Source of the DNA: Dryococelus australis
Lineage: Eukaryota > Arthropoda > Insecta > Phasmatodea > Phasmatidae
Assembly (NCBI GenBank): GCA_029891345.1
Contig: CM057009.1
Span: 228,895,120-228,959,119 of the forward strand
Direction of reading: 5' to 3'
Length of the DNA: 64,000 bases
A program made the position numbers and the translations under genes. The notes below the pieces were generated by a model that worked only from the letters and a program-made list of their open reading frames with translations, did no database searches and was not told the DNA's origin. Positions 50,872 to 62,746 of the stretch are shown one piece after another. The first letter of the stretch is position 1. The number at the start of each line of letters is the position of its first letter.

Positions 50872-53800
50872 CAGTGGCGTGTATTCAATAGACGCTAGGT
50901 AAGCACTGCTTACCTTGTGCTATTACTGTAATATTATATGTTATTTACCAGTCCGGAGAATCCATATTTTTACATATTTAAATTTCCGCGCGCTTGAACT
51001 TTCGCTCCCGCGAGCCGCGAAACACCTCTGTGCCCAAAAATATCTCTCTGTCTCGCACACACACTTCACTCTACGACACGGGGCCAGGGTTTCAGGTTTT
51101 GTTTTACTGTGTTTTCATTTCCCTTAGTTCACGTTTTCTTTTCGCGTTTGTTGGTTCCGGTTGTCATGGTAACATGAGCGTGGGGGAAGGGTTCGTGTGC
51201 CTTCGTACACTACTTCGGAAATGGCTGTAGGCAGAGCAAAGGCCGCTGCAGTTTGTTACATCGAGTGTAAATATAAATCAGTTGTTATTCTCAGAGGTGT
51301 CTAAGATTAGAATAAAATGTGCAGTTTGATGTCATTTGACTCCTTTTGACGTATGAAGCGCTGCAGTGCTTAGTTTTTTACTGCCATCTCTGTAGAGTAA
51401 ACTGTGAATCCGAGTTCTGCTGTCCAGGATGGAGCGACCCTCAACAGGCACCAGCAGGCACAGCCACGCTTATTTATTTGAGTCAAGTTTTAACGTTTTT
51501 ACTGCCATCTTCTGTAAGAAAGTAAATATGCATTTGCTGTCATTTGACTCCCTTGACAGAATGAGGAAGCTCTGTTAGTTTTTAATGATTTTCCAAAAAT
51601 ATTGCGTCGATGAACATGCGCTATGATTGTTGGAAGAAATGTGTGAAGGAAAACTGGTTACAGTGATAGGGGCAATTTGCACAAAGTTTTAACGAATCAT
51701 TGTTTGTCCCAGACTCATTTGAAAACAATCGTTTCTGAGAGAAATCGTTCGTGAGAAAACCTTTGGCAAAATTAGGATTGGCCACTTGCTTGACGAACAA
51801 AAAAAAAAAAATACGTTATCAACAACGCCATGAACTTTTTAAAAAGAACAGATAAATTTTGAGACGTTTTGTAGATGTTGATTGTTATCTAGCAAAGCAG
51901 GAGCTTCCTTTCAGAGGTCACAACCAAGTAAGTGATTCAAAAAACAAAGGGAATTAGGTTGAACTTATAAACCTCATCAGTCCGTATGATTTAACTTTGA
52001 AACATCATATTCAAACTTCCGCAGTTTTTACGGGTCTCTCAAATCTCATACAAAATTCTTTGATTTCTAGGGTATCCTCTGTTGTCAGCGAAAGCATAAG
52101 AAATGAAATAGAAATAGCTACATTCGTTTCTATTAGCCTTGACGAAACAACAGATATAAACAATCAGGCTCAACTTTCCTACATATTTCGGTACACTGGG
52201 GAGGATGGTAAAGTTCAAGAAAAATGTATAGGTTTTTTTTATGTGTCAGAAAATGTACATCGTTGTCAGCAAATTAGAGCCGATTACAGCTGTGAGAAAA
52301 AACTGGTAGCTCAAAGCTACGACGTTGCTGCTGTTACGGCTGGTCTTTTGAATGTTCTGCAAGTGAAAGTAAGACACAAGTGTCCCCAGGCAATTTTTGT
52401 TCATTGCATGGCTCACAGGTTAGGTTTGGTGTGGAACAATCTTCATGCTTAATGAAAGAATGCAGAATTTTTTCAGTACATTGAGTGGATTGGCGGCATT
52501 TTTTTGCAAAATCCACAAAACAAACAAAGACCCTTGATGATGTGGTAAATAAGAGATTGCCACGATTTTCAGCTACGCGCTGGAATTTTAAGTCGCGTTT
52601 TGTTGCCTCAGTACATGAATACAGAGACTATCTTACTTGCCTGTTGGAGAAAACCAATAACCCTGAATAAAACTGGGACCAGGAGTCTGTCAAGTGCCAA
52701 AGATTTTCTAGCTTCATTGAACGACTTAAAATTTCAATTTTTTTTTAAAGGTTTTTGCCGACATTTTCCCTCATACAGATGTTTTGTACAGTATTCTTCA
52801 AACTAAGCTTCATGACACTGAGTACTGCACTACGAAAGTAAGGGAGTTCTCTAACCTACTTCAAACAAAACGAAATAGTTTTGAAACTTTTTGGGAGCAA
52901 ACAAATGCCGAACCAGAAGCTGAAGTACAAGAGTTGAACAGGAAACATTTTAAGTACAGGGATGGTCGTGATCTTCAAACATTTTTCAGGCGTCAGTATT
53001 ATGTAATTATTGACACAATTATTCAGCAAATGGACAACAGATTTTCGAATTTAGAATCTCTGCAGTTTCTAGAGCTTCTAGACCCAAGTAACTGTAAAAA
53101 AAACATAAAGAATGTTTTCCAGAAAATAGCTTTGGAGTCGGTCTTAAATCTGTAGAGTAAGTTTTTGATGTTGTTGCACTGCGAGCACAACTTGTTGCAG
53201 TTTATATATATCGAGGAATTTTCAGGAAAAAATGTAGGGGAAGTTTTATTTTTCATTTTTTTCTAACAGCTTAGATAAGGCATATTCAGAAGTAGTTGTG
53301 CAAACTGACACTTATTCCCGCCACTAGCGCCTCCACAGAAAGAAGTTTCTCAGCACTGAAGAGAATAAAGTCGTACAGCCGCAGTACACAACAACAAGAA
53401 AGGCTTTCAAAATTGGCGTTATTGTCCATTGAAAAAGATCTACTGAATGAAATGCAAAGTGAACAAAACTTTTATGACTGTGTAATAGATGAGTTTTCAA
53501 AGAACGAGAGAAGAATTGAGCTTACCTATAAGTAAGTGTTGTTGATTTGTAGTTAGGTAAACTATTCATTAAGTATAATAGCAATGTTATGTGTCATGTT
53601 TGCTTCATGTGTAGACTATAAGAAGTTGATAATTTTACATATCAGTAGTATTCGTAAAATTGAACTGTCAGAGTTTTAGTATGCGTACAAGTGTTATATA
53701 TGTTTTTTCTTGTTTAGATGTATGGAAAACTGATAAATTTGTTTCTGCATATTATATGACAGATATTGCCCCTAAGATTTTCCATTTTTTTTTTTTAGCA

Positions 53801-53954
53801 ACTTGTATTATGCTATGTTCTTATCTGAACAGTTAATTTTTTATTATTTAATAGATGATACTATATAAATTTGTGCGCACGCATATATGTGTATTGTTAT
53901 GTTACGACCCTCTCTTGAAGCTTACCCCCACAAACGTTTCACCACAAGCCACTG
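50872..53954 (+). mobile_element. hAT DNA transposon, complete but defective
   Basis: Left end CAGTGGCGTGTATTC; right end ACAAGCCACTG, whose reverse complement is CAGTGGCTTGT, so 10 of 11 terminal bases match. Flanks AGTAAAGC (50864-50871) and AGTCTAGC (53955-53962) agree at 6 of 8 positions, as expected for an aged 8-bp hAT target duplication. The 3.08-kb body contains a transposase gene in the plus direction. The 5' subterminal part (50970-51200) is CpG-rich compared with the surroundings. Confidence 0.9.
51600..53535 (+). pseudogene. hAT transposase, ZMYM/DUF4371 type, frameshifted
   Basis: Cuts and joins transposon ends. Readable order: GKIRIGHLLDE (about 51760), a LAKQELPFRGHNQ stretch (about 51890, DUF4371-type), then the open stretch 51997-52452 with FVSISLDETTDINNQAQLSY (first catalytic Asp in LDETTD) and IFVHCMAHRLGLV, the C..H motif of hAT enzymes; the middle part 52784-53155; and the C-terminal hATC dimerisation domain 53296-53535 with PATSASTERSFSALKRIKS, including the third catalytic acid (Glu codon 53338-53340). 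The pieces lie in several frames with at least four breaks, so there is no active enzyme, but decay is milder than in the Polinton. No BED zinc finger was found at the N-terminus. Confidence 0.88.
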
Positions 53955-53962
53955 AGTCTAGC

Positions 53963-55750
53963 TTCCAACAAATTATGTAAGGTAGTTAATTGCGATCTTT
54001 AGCCCGCGAGTATGGAAGAACACAACTTTTTCCACTATTCAGCGTTATTATCAATTGGCTATTAGTTATTTACTTTACTGGCTTGACCTCTACCATTTGC
54101 TGTGTCCGTCCTGAGGGGAGCGGACCACGCATTAACTAGGGGGACAGCGTAGCTCAGTCAAACAGGCTGCCCTCGTCCAACAGACACTCTTATTACGTTA
54201 ATAGCAGCTTGCGTTAAGGGTCGTAATACTGAAGGTGAAGTCAGAGTAAAGACCCTAGTTGTCTCCAGCGTCTTTATGCACTTTACCCAATATACAAATG
54301 ACACAACTTGTACAAATTATCGCAATGGTCACTTGAATGTAATCGAATGCTGCTGTGCACAAGTCTCGAGTCGACGGCAACGGAACGCCCTCTTGCATTC
54401 CGTCTTCAGGTGGCAGCTGTCTAGAGGTTCGTCGGCGGCAGGCGGCAGGCTGACGACAGGCACTTCTTCGATGCCACGCGTGCATTAAATAGTGCCGTGG
54501 GCTTATTAACCAATCCGCTGCTTAAGGCTTCGTTCCGGATTCCATCGTGGTCGGGCCATCTTCCAGCCAAGCGTCGGATACTCTCTTGGCAGATCACAGC
54601 ACTAAGTATTCGGAGCTGTTTTCTACAAAGCTGTAGGCTGTTGTTTTTATATGATAGGAATCCATGGGTTCTGAAATTTGGAGGGACGAATATTATTTAT
54701 GGCTTCAACAATTTTGGTAGGTGATCTACCTGTTAGAGCAAAAATTGTTGATCGCATTAAATAATCCATATGTTGATGTGCAGTTTAGGTATATGTATTA
54801 ATGGTACACGGCAAACAAGAATCATAACTTAAGAAGATACAGAAAACTCGTTCATACCATTTCCGCATATGTTGCGAATGTCAGTGTCAAAAACCTCTGT
54901 TTGTATACAAATTTTTCCATGATATATTTTTATTTTATGAGCGTTGTTACTATACAGATTTCGGCAATCTTCAACATTGCTTTCAACAAAGCTATCATGT
55001 CTGAAGTGATATCTACGAATTTACAAACCAACTTATTTAGGGTGCACTTGGAAGCATCTTTTCCTGCTGCCAGCTGCAATATCATTTCACAATTTATGTA
55101 CCATACATACACGTATCACATGCATTTCAATGTTCAACATAGCGTACAATTCCCTGTATGTAAATACTTAAATCTGGTATACAAATAAAATATTATGTAA
55201 GTTTAAAAATATATATATACACACTTAAACTATTAAACATAAAATTTTCAACTTATTGCTGCCCTCTGTTAGTCTGGTGTTAGTTGGTAGAGCTGACGAA
55301 ATGCATGAGTTGCAGCGGGTGGAGCATTGAATGTTAAGGTGCCTGCTTGTGCGTATATAAAACATCTGGTTCATTTTATGGAGCTGTTTGACAATGGCAG
55401 TCGTGGAACTTTGTCGAATAGAATTTACGGCCAAGTGTTCTGGTTAGATGCTTGCTAGAATGGACTGTCTTGAGCTGTGTATAAAAATATTATGTTCACT
55501 ATGTGCTGCTGTAAAGTCACTACATCAATGGTGTGGCAAATTTAAAGTTTCTGTTTTTATTTTTGTAGTCTAAGGTCTGTAAATATATAAATCAAAAGAG
55601 TCTTTAATTTCTCGCTGGTGTTCTACCCTGCCTGATATATAAATAATATAATAGTGACTGGTTTGTTCACATATACATAAAGTTAATAAAACCCGAGTAG
55701 GATATATTGATGTGACTTGTCCTGAGGATGAATCAGGCTATGCAAGGAAG
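53963..55750. other. Gene-free stretch
   Basis: No recognised feature. Frames at 54255-54488 (both strands), 54497-54724 and 54901-55188 have no known motif and overlap one another. Confidence 0.4.
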
Positions 55751-55856
55751 GGGGTAGTCGTAACTATACGAATAGAGCACTCAATATACAAAATACTATT
55801 TTATTAAACTCACAGCTTTTATACACAATTACTCATAACTTGCACTTGGTGTTATT

Positions 55857-56273
55857 TGATAATAAACAGACTATCTCAAAGCTCCGCAATTAGCAGGTAC
55901 AGTTAGTGGACTCTGATGCTCTAATATTTACACGATGGTCCTAACACTTCACCACCTGGGGCGCCCTTCCAGGATTATAATAACTCTAGATGTGTCTCGT
56001 CGTCGCTAACATGAAGACCTCCTCGACAGTGGCAGTGGCTGGCATCGAAGTGGCGACCACTGACCTAGTGGTCCTCCCTGAAGTCGTCCCGTCGTCCTTG
56101 GAATCAAGATGTCCGCGAGCCGCCATCGCCCCAGTCTTATATAGGGATACACCTGACCTCACTACCTTCCTTGGCGGGGGGATGTTTTACAAACAGCCGG
56201 GCTGGCCCGTCGAGGTCGTGCAATCCTGGATTCTCGAGTGTCGCATGCCAGCCCTGGCTAATGGTGACCACAC
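55857..56273 (-). repeat. 3' LTR of copy 2
   Basis: Matches 62318-62746, for example ACCTCCTCGACAGTGGCAG and TTTACAAACAGCCGGGCTGG. It includes TATATAAG on the minus strand (about 56137-56145), the likely LTR promoter, and is GC-rich around it. The repeat may extend further down to about 55755, where the other copy is deleted. Confidence 0.88.
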
Positions 56274-57921
56274 CAAGGCCCCCGTTCTCCATAAAGTCCA
56301 TGCGTCCCTGCATGATTATATTGGACCATCTGATGATTGGAAGGTAATGAGAGAGGCCAGGCCGAAGAACAGTCGGGTGGCTCAGCGGCAGAGGGGTGAA
56401 CCAGATACCATCAGTAGGGGTTGAGTGGTGCCACAGGAAGAGGTCTCTCATGTCCTCGGAAGCCGATAGGTTATTTATATTAATCAGTGTCCATCGCGCA
56501 CTTAATTTCGTTAGTTCTCCTAGAGCGCTGTCAGTGGTGAAGTTAAGATCTCGTTCATATTTAAAGGAAAAGAAAAGAGCACTTGTAAAATTATTGTTGT
56601 ACAGGTTTCTGGGCATGTGAATACATGTATTATTCAGAGTATAAATAGAAAATGTATATATTTTACTCTTAATTAATAATTCAAATGGATTTTTTTCTAT
56701 ACAGACTGCACTATGAGATTTATGAAAACGTAAAAACGTGTCTTTTACACGGCATAGTGTTACCATATTTGAAGCTAAAACATAATTTACTTTACTTTTG
56801 ACACTAGTTATTTCTTATATACATTTATTATTACGCTGTGTCGTACTACTATATGGCTGGCGAATTCCTTCGCTTATAACTCAACTTTCAAAACATCTAA
56901 TTCGACAATATATATCTTGTTAGCTCTCAGCTATTAGTTTGAATATTATTTTCACACTTATAAGGTATTCTGCATAATAAAAATATTCTCTTTATGCATC
57001 TAGGAATCTAGAAGTATCAACAGGTATTTAAAATTCTGTGAACATTTTCTTTAGTATGTGACGGCATGGTAATAGTAAGCCAATATGGTTTCGCAAAATC
57101 ATACGGTGGGGAAGGAGGTAATACGTTTGGCTTCGTAATATATAAAACTACACCAATAAAAGTATATTAGAAAATTAATCCTCAGCGCCATCCGTGAGGG
57201 TATTTGGGGAAAGGGTTTATGTGCATGTTTTTATGATATACGCTCTGCCATAGTCGTGTAAAAAATGATTGCTACCTTAGTCTGTGACTCAAGGAAAATA
57301 TCTATGTTATTGGAACATTGTTAAAAGGTTGTTTAAAATCAGTCTCATTTTAAAATGTACATAAAAAATTACGCTTCTATCCTAACAATACTTGGCCAAG
57401 CTTGTTTTGTGGGTAATTGTACTTGACATTTATATTTACATATTTACACAGGCCTGATATGTTTGAAATGAATATTAAATTAAATATTATGGCATGCTCG
57501 CCCCACGGTAGTTTCCCATCTGTCAAGCGATCTAGCGCTTAATTCTGAAATAAAACTCCAGCTGTCCTGGCTGCTGGTGACACCTATTGTTCATAGTACT
57601 GACTGTTGCACGAATTATTTACCTCATCAGCTGAGAGAACGCGCTGTCAGTCGCAGTGATCACCTTGTTGGCGGACGAAATTGTGTAATCCAAGGAATAC
57701 CGACAGGCCTGACTTGCTATCTGGGCTATCCCTGTTTTACATTATTGTCCAGTATACACAACTATATTTCAGTGTCGTTTTAACCCATTATTAGCAGTAA
57801 AAAGTATTCCCTAATCTTTCTTATTTGTAGGCACATTGTGGTTGCTGACTGACTCTCATCTGTGATTACCATTAAGTGATACTGCTTTTTCCAACAACAT
57901 GTATATCCTAATAAATTTATA
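56274..57921. other. 3' untranslated part of copy 2
   Basis: No gene recognised. It includes TGGCTCAGCGG at about 56378-56388, a perfect pol III A-box match followed by GCAGAG as in tRNA-derived SINEs, but no B box. The 209-codon minus frame at 56137-56766, the longest in the window, spans the LTR and this region and has no motif. Confidence 0.4.
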
Positions 57922-59518
57922 CTAAAGCAGACTTATTGCTAACAGTAATACTATAATAAGCAAGGAACTGGCGTAATTAAAATGTTCTTGAGACATGACT
58001 GAGAACACATATTTCGACCTTATGGTATTTGTATTTGAAACATACTGCACTGTGGGTAAGTTAGGATGCAAACTTTTCCAGTCCTTGTCATTTGTATCAT
58101 TAATAGAGAAAAAGGTTATACCTTCAGAGAGGGATAGCTGTGTCGCTTCGAAATTTCTGATCTTAAGCCACTGTATTGGTAAGATAGTATGTGTAACAGC
58201 GGTGATGGCATTTTTTGTATCGCACTCATTGGTAGCTTCAATTAGCGTTACTCTATCCAAGGTGACCTTACAACCACGTGGGACTTTTTTTTTTAATAGA
58301 GCCAATGTCTGATTATAAAATTGTCTGGCTAAGTGATTTGTTTACACATCATACCGCTAAATTACCAGAGGGATTTGTGATCACATAATGGCGAGGCTGA
58401 ATAGCCATAACCTGCACTTGCTTACTATCAGCACACGTAAATTTACAAAAGTTATACAACTTTTCAAGGTTTTGTAACTTAATAGCGTCTTTGAAATAAC
58501 TCACCTCCCTGGACTCTGTAGAATGTTTAGAGATAAGATACATGCCTTGAAACTGGCTCTTTTCGTCGGCCATATCCCTAGTCGTATGAGTTAACATGTC
58601 TACAGCTATAATGCCTTGAGGTAAGTCAATGGTACACAATTAATTTTTTAAGAACTACGGAGTGTGTACCGCTCTAAAAAATTGCCAAGAGAATTTAGTA
58701 CTTAATAGAGACACTTGAATTGTTATCATGATCTGATTGGGCGAAAAAGAGCACTCTGTCATGAGGATAGTATAATAAGTTAATATTTGGTTGACAGGAA
58801 TACTGAGTTTCAAATTTATTTGACTAAGTTTAAATTTTAATTTTATCAATTCTCTTGTTAAGAGAGACCTAGATACTGCTTCTAATGGTAGAAGATTATC
58901 ATGGCAGACATGAATATAGGTGTTTAAATTTATTTCAGTTACGATGTTGTTGATCAGTTCTAAAATAATGCCTACCAACATTTGGCTTTGAACTTCAGAT
59001 CTTTCAATTTATTTTTCTTGTGAATGAAAATTATTGGCTAGCTATTGAAATTTATTTAACATATCAATAATTGTTACCTGAACTTGTTCTTTAATTTCTG
59101 CCACAATATTAACTGCGAGGTTGAGATCATTGATAGATGCCTCAACAATATTTTCGATGTCACTTATTTATACTGCCAACATCTGTTTGTTAGAAAGGTT
59201 TACAATGTATACACATGTCACATTAAAAATTGCTTAAAGCATCTCGGCGTTTCTGCAGACTGTCGAGTTGCGAATGGTACAGGCACTGTGGAACCATTCG
59301 TCAACGTTGGCTGGAGGCCGCTGTTTCTACAGGGGCAGCATAAACAGCAGCGGCACAGTTTCCTCGTATTGGATTTGCGGCATCAGCTGGCTGAAGTAGA
59401 CTCCGTGGTGTGTCTTGAATAGCGGGTCTGCATTCAATGTCTCTGCAAGGCTCAGTAAAAGTAGCAAGGTGCAGTGGGCAGCCTGGTACATCCTGGAACT
59501 GGAATAGCCTTGGTTCAC
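57922..59518 (-). pseudogene. env of copy 2, mostly readable
   Basis: Encodes an envelope glycoprotein of insect errantiviruses. It begins at about 59518 or 59490 with a hydrophobic signal peptide (MYQAAHCTLLLLLSLAETL), then the conserved GVYFSQL and QYEETVPLLFMLPL. Open stretches at 58655-58981, 58349-58639 and 57922-58305 continue the ectodomain, with Cys-containing LYNFCKFTCADS near 58440. The C-terminus has a membrane anchor, SSLLIIVLLLAISLL, ending at 57922. About 530 codons in total with a handful of stops or frameshifts at about 59325, 59020, 58645 and 58310-58345. This is the least damaged coding region of the two copies. Described as found; it is interrupted. Confidence 0.85.
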
Positions 59519-59599
59519 AAGTCCTCTCCCTCTCTAACACAAGGAGGGCGTTACTGTCGGACATTTGCAAGTTTTACATTTCGAATACTAACAGTCTCT

Positions 59600-61096
59600 A
59601 CATTATTAAATCCTCTGCTACGTATTTCTACTGAAATCATAGAGGGACTGAGTACTTCAACTATTCTGTAGGGCACTTAGTATTTAAACAAGAATGCCTT
59701 CTGTCTGGCATGTGTTTTCACCCACACAAACTGGCCTACTTTTAGTTCGTTAGGACGATGCGTGATGTCAAATATCGGATTTTGTTGTTGCTGGGAGGCA
59801 ACTAAATTGACAAGCGCTTGTTCCCTTATTTTTTAAAGATGTTCTCGCCAATCGTTTGTGCAGGGGGAATACAAATTACTAATGACATGCAATGGTTGGA
59901 TAGCCTCGACCCAATGCAAAAGGTAGAAGGGGTGAACTTTATCCTGTGGTTTTTGGTCGTATTATAGTTGAAAATTATATTAGAGATATACTTTTCCCAG
60001 TGAACTGGATCGTCGCTGGCACAAGAAGTTATATCTTGGGACAAAATCTTCATACCTTGCTCAGTCAAACAATTGCAAGCTGAGTTATACACCGTGGTTT
60101 GTAATTTCTTTATTTTATAATTTGTGTAAAAGTTCCACTATCATTTTATTTTTAAATGAAGTACCTCTATCCCTAAGGATGGATTTCAGACAACAAAATT
60201 CTAAAATTATGTCTCTAACAAAATTGGCACAAGTTCACACATCAATCGATTTTAGGGGACGGGCGATGGCGTATCGAGTGGCAAACTCTGTCATAATAAT
60301 ATATATTTGTTACCTCTGGCTGACGTCTGTAGAGGCCCTTTCGCATCAAGACCCCATGACTGGTGGAGAGGGGGTTTGGGACGGATGTCATCTGACCTAT
60401 AGGACTCTGATTAGGTGCTTTTATACATTGACATGTGGGACAAATATTTGCATACTCTTTACCATCTTTGTTCATTGTATTCCAATAGTAAGCTGTTTTA
60501 ATTTTCTCCAACATCTTAAACTGACCAAAATACCTCCCCCCCCCCTCCCTCATCTAACAGGGGTGGGCTGTGATGATTTCAGGGACATAATATTTTGGAA
60601 GTGTCAATTTGCATTGCCCGTATGGCGTATGTTGGTTCATATTAATTTCACCATTTTCGGAAATGGCGTATCGTCTAGCAAAGCGGCGATATTTTGGAGT
60701 AGTGTTGTCCAGGTCAGTTAGGGCTAACATTAATTGTTGAATATGGGGGTTGTTGGCGTATTCTGCTAGAAACGGCGATGCCGGCTGGTCAATCAGGGGT
60801 AGTAATGATAGGTGTGTGTCGTCGTCGACTATGATATATTCCTGCTTGTGGATATATACGGGTAAATAGAATACTTTGTGTTTGTTATCATAAATGATAA
60901 GTATACGACAATGCAATCGCAGATCATGACATGTGGTCGAAATTTTGTTGGCATAGTTTTGCTTAATAATTTCGACATTGACATTGTAAATAGTAGTGAA
61001 CATCTTTGCAATTGACTGCATAGGCAATAATTCTTCATTTGTGATTACTTTAGGAACTCGTGCCTTGTCTGTAATGTGGAGATCATATTTCATCAA
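59600..61096 (-). pseudogene. pol: integrase remnant, copy 2
   Basis: From the N-terminal side: the pre-integrase stretch 60554-61096 (180 codons, open), with PYGQCKLTLPKYYVPEI; the zinc-binding region 60242-60553 with FKMLEKIKTAYYW and CPTCQCIK (the CC pair is clear); the core, shifted in frame, has no readable catalytic Asp in the SHGVLM stretch; the core end at 59826-60092 has IFNYNTTKNHR; the C-terminal domain at about 59600-59820 includes FDITHRPNELKVGQFVWVK. Breaks fall at about 60553, 60240 and 59826. Confidence 0.8.
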
Positions 61097-61199
61097 TTAT
61101 TTAATGTCACCCCAGTTGTTGGTGATATATTTGGCTATACTGACTTTTACTTCTGTGTCTTTTGTGGGATTTTGTAATAGTGCCTCAGCTAGTGCTGTT

Positions 61200-62310
61200 T
61201 AGAATGACGGATATGGTAGGAACTGGCATTTTATTTGGTAGATTACATTTTTGACAGTAATGGGTGTAGTGTCAGCTACTTCTACAGTAGGTATGCGACT
61301 CACGGCACTTGCAAGTGTGTTTAATTTTCCTTTGACTATCTTCGCCTCTGAGTCATATTCGGTTATTGCTATGGCCATCTTCTAATTTCTTATATTATGT
61401 TCCTCAATTGCCTTCAAATATCGTAAACTTGCATGATCCGTTTCTTTGCTGAATTTACGGCCACAAAGATATTGTTTAAAATAAACCACAAAATACTTCA
61501 TGGCGGACAGCTCTCTCTCTCGGTAGCTGACCATTTAAGGACAATTTCTTTGATGCGAAAGCTATTATGTCGCGTCCCTTAGTTATGGGGTTTTCCTGTA
61601 ATACCACACCACCTAGAGCGGTTTTTGACACGTAACACACGAGTATTGTTCGGCATTGGCAATCAAATTTTGCTAATATGGGTGGGTTACTTAATGCTGT
61701 TGTCAGCTTATGAAATGCAAGTTGTTCTTTGTCATCCAATTTGAACGGTAAAGTTTCCTTAGGTAATTTGGTTAGTGGTTCCGCTATCAGGGCATAATTA
61801 AGTATGTATCGCATCAAGTAGGATGTAAGCCCTAGAAATGTCCGTGTTCGGTTAAACTTATTCGGTGGCGCCATTTGTTGTATAGTGGCTATCTTTTCCG
61901 GGTCAGTTTGTATTCCTTGGGGCTTTATGTAGTGTCCTAGAATTTTATGTTGTGGTTTGCAAAATCGCATTTCTTGCTATAGGCTGTTCACGGTAAAGTG
62001 AGCACTTTTAAAGGCCGTTCCAACAGGCATTAACAACTAATAAATATATATAATTGTAGCATCAGGCTTTAAATTTTGAGGGTGGTGGAATGTATTCACT
62101 GTATTTATTGTTCACATTTCAATTTTTATATTAAAAAGCAGTAGGAAGACTGAAATTGGATGAAAAGAAAAATTTAGAAGGGTCTTAAAAAGTGCTCACT
62201 TTACCGTGAACAGCCTATATTGTTTTTTACATTGAATTTTCTCAGGTGCCCCATAAACTTTCGGATACTTTCTGAATGTTCAGGAATGTATTCCCGAATA
62301 ATAATAATAT
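61200..62310 (-). pseudogene. pol: RT thumb and RNase H remnant, copy 2
   Basis: The open stretch 61476-61970 reads KILGHYIKPQG, TIQQMAPP, RTFLGLTSYLMRYI and then RNase H with ILVCYVSKTALGGVV and FASKKLSLNGQLPRERAV. Thumb residues just before it (SIRKFMGHLRKF) lie at 62220-62300, on the other side of the MITE. Upstream RT motifs, including the Y.DD box, are missing because the LTR begins within about 20 bases. Confidence 0.85.
61980..62217. mobile_element. 238-bp MITE, mariner/Tc1-like ends, inserted in RT
   Basis: Ends in perfect 30-bp inverted repeats that begin TAGGCTGTTCACGGTAAAGT, flanked by TA at 61978-61979 and 62218-62219, as expected for a Tc1/mariner-type TA target duplication. The interior is AT-rich and non-coding. 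RT thumb coding lies on both sides, which dates it after copy 2. Confidence 0.92.
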
Positions 62311-62317
62311 ATTATTA

Positions 62318-62746
62318 TAATAAACAGAATATCTCAATGCTCCGCAATTAGAAGGTACAGTTAGTCGACTGTAATACGCTAATGCTATGTCTATAATCTG
62401 CGTGCTCGTGAATCAGAGGGAGTCTTAAGATTTACACTCTGATATTAACACTGCACGACCTGGGGTGCCTGGATGTGTCTCATCGTCGCCAACGTGAATA
62501 CCTCCTCGACAGTGGCAGGGGCTGGCGTCGAAGTGGGGACCACTGGCCTGGTCGTCCTCCCTCAAGTCATCCCGTCGTCCCTTTGAATCAAGATGGCCGC
62601 GAGCCACCATCGCCCTAGCCTTTTGTAGGGGCACGCCTGACCTCACTACCTTCCTTCGCGGGGGGTTTACAAACAGCCGGGCTGGCCTGCCGAGGTCGTG
62701 CCATCCTGGACTCTCCAGCGTCGCCTGCCAACCCTGGCTAATTATG
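62318..62746 (-). repeat. 5' LTR of copy 2
   Basis: Direct-repeat partner of 55857-56273. The promoter box is damaged: CTACAAAAGG stands where the other LTR has CTATATAAG (minus strand, about 62617-62627). Its U5 side is truncated at 62318. Confidence 0.85.

Larger units (their letters stand above)
55857..62746 (-). mobile_element. Errantivirus-like Gypsy LTR element, copy 2
   Basis: Direct repeats at 55857-56273 and 62318-62746 enclose minus-strand RT, RNase H, integrase and env. Gag, protease, RT fingers and palm, and probably the U5 end of the 62-kb LTR are missing: the RT thumb begins within about 20 bases of that LTR. This is an internal deletion. It is the same family as copy 1. A 238-bp MITE interrupts RT. 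The LTRs differ at many positions, so the insertion is not recent. Confidence 0.88.

Noticed and set aside
56137..56766. 209-codon minus-strand frame, the longest in the window
   Set aside because: It spans an LTR and untranslated DNA, has no motif, and half of it repeats as LTR sequence at 62.3-62.7 kb.
59084..60721. Plus-strand frames such as 60122-60721 (199 codons)
   Set aside because: Shadows of minus-strand integrase and env, which carry the recognisable motifs.
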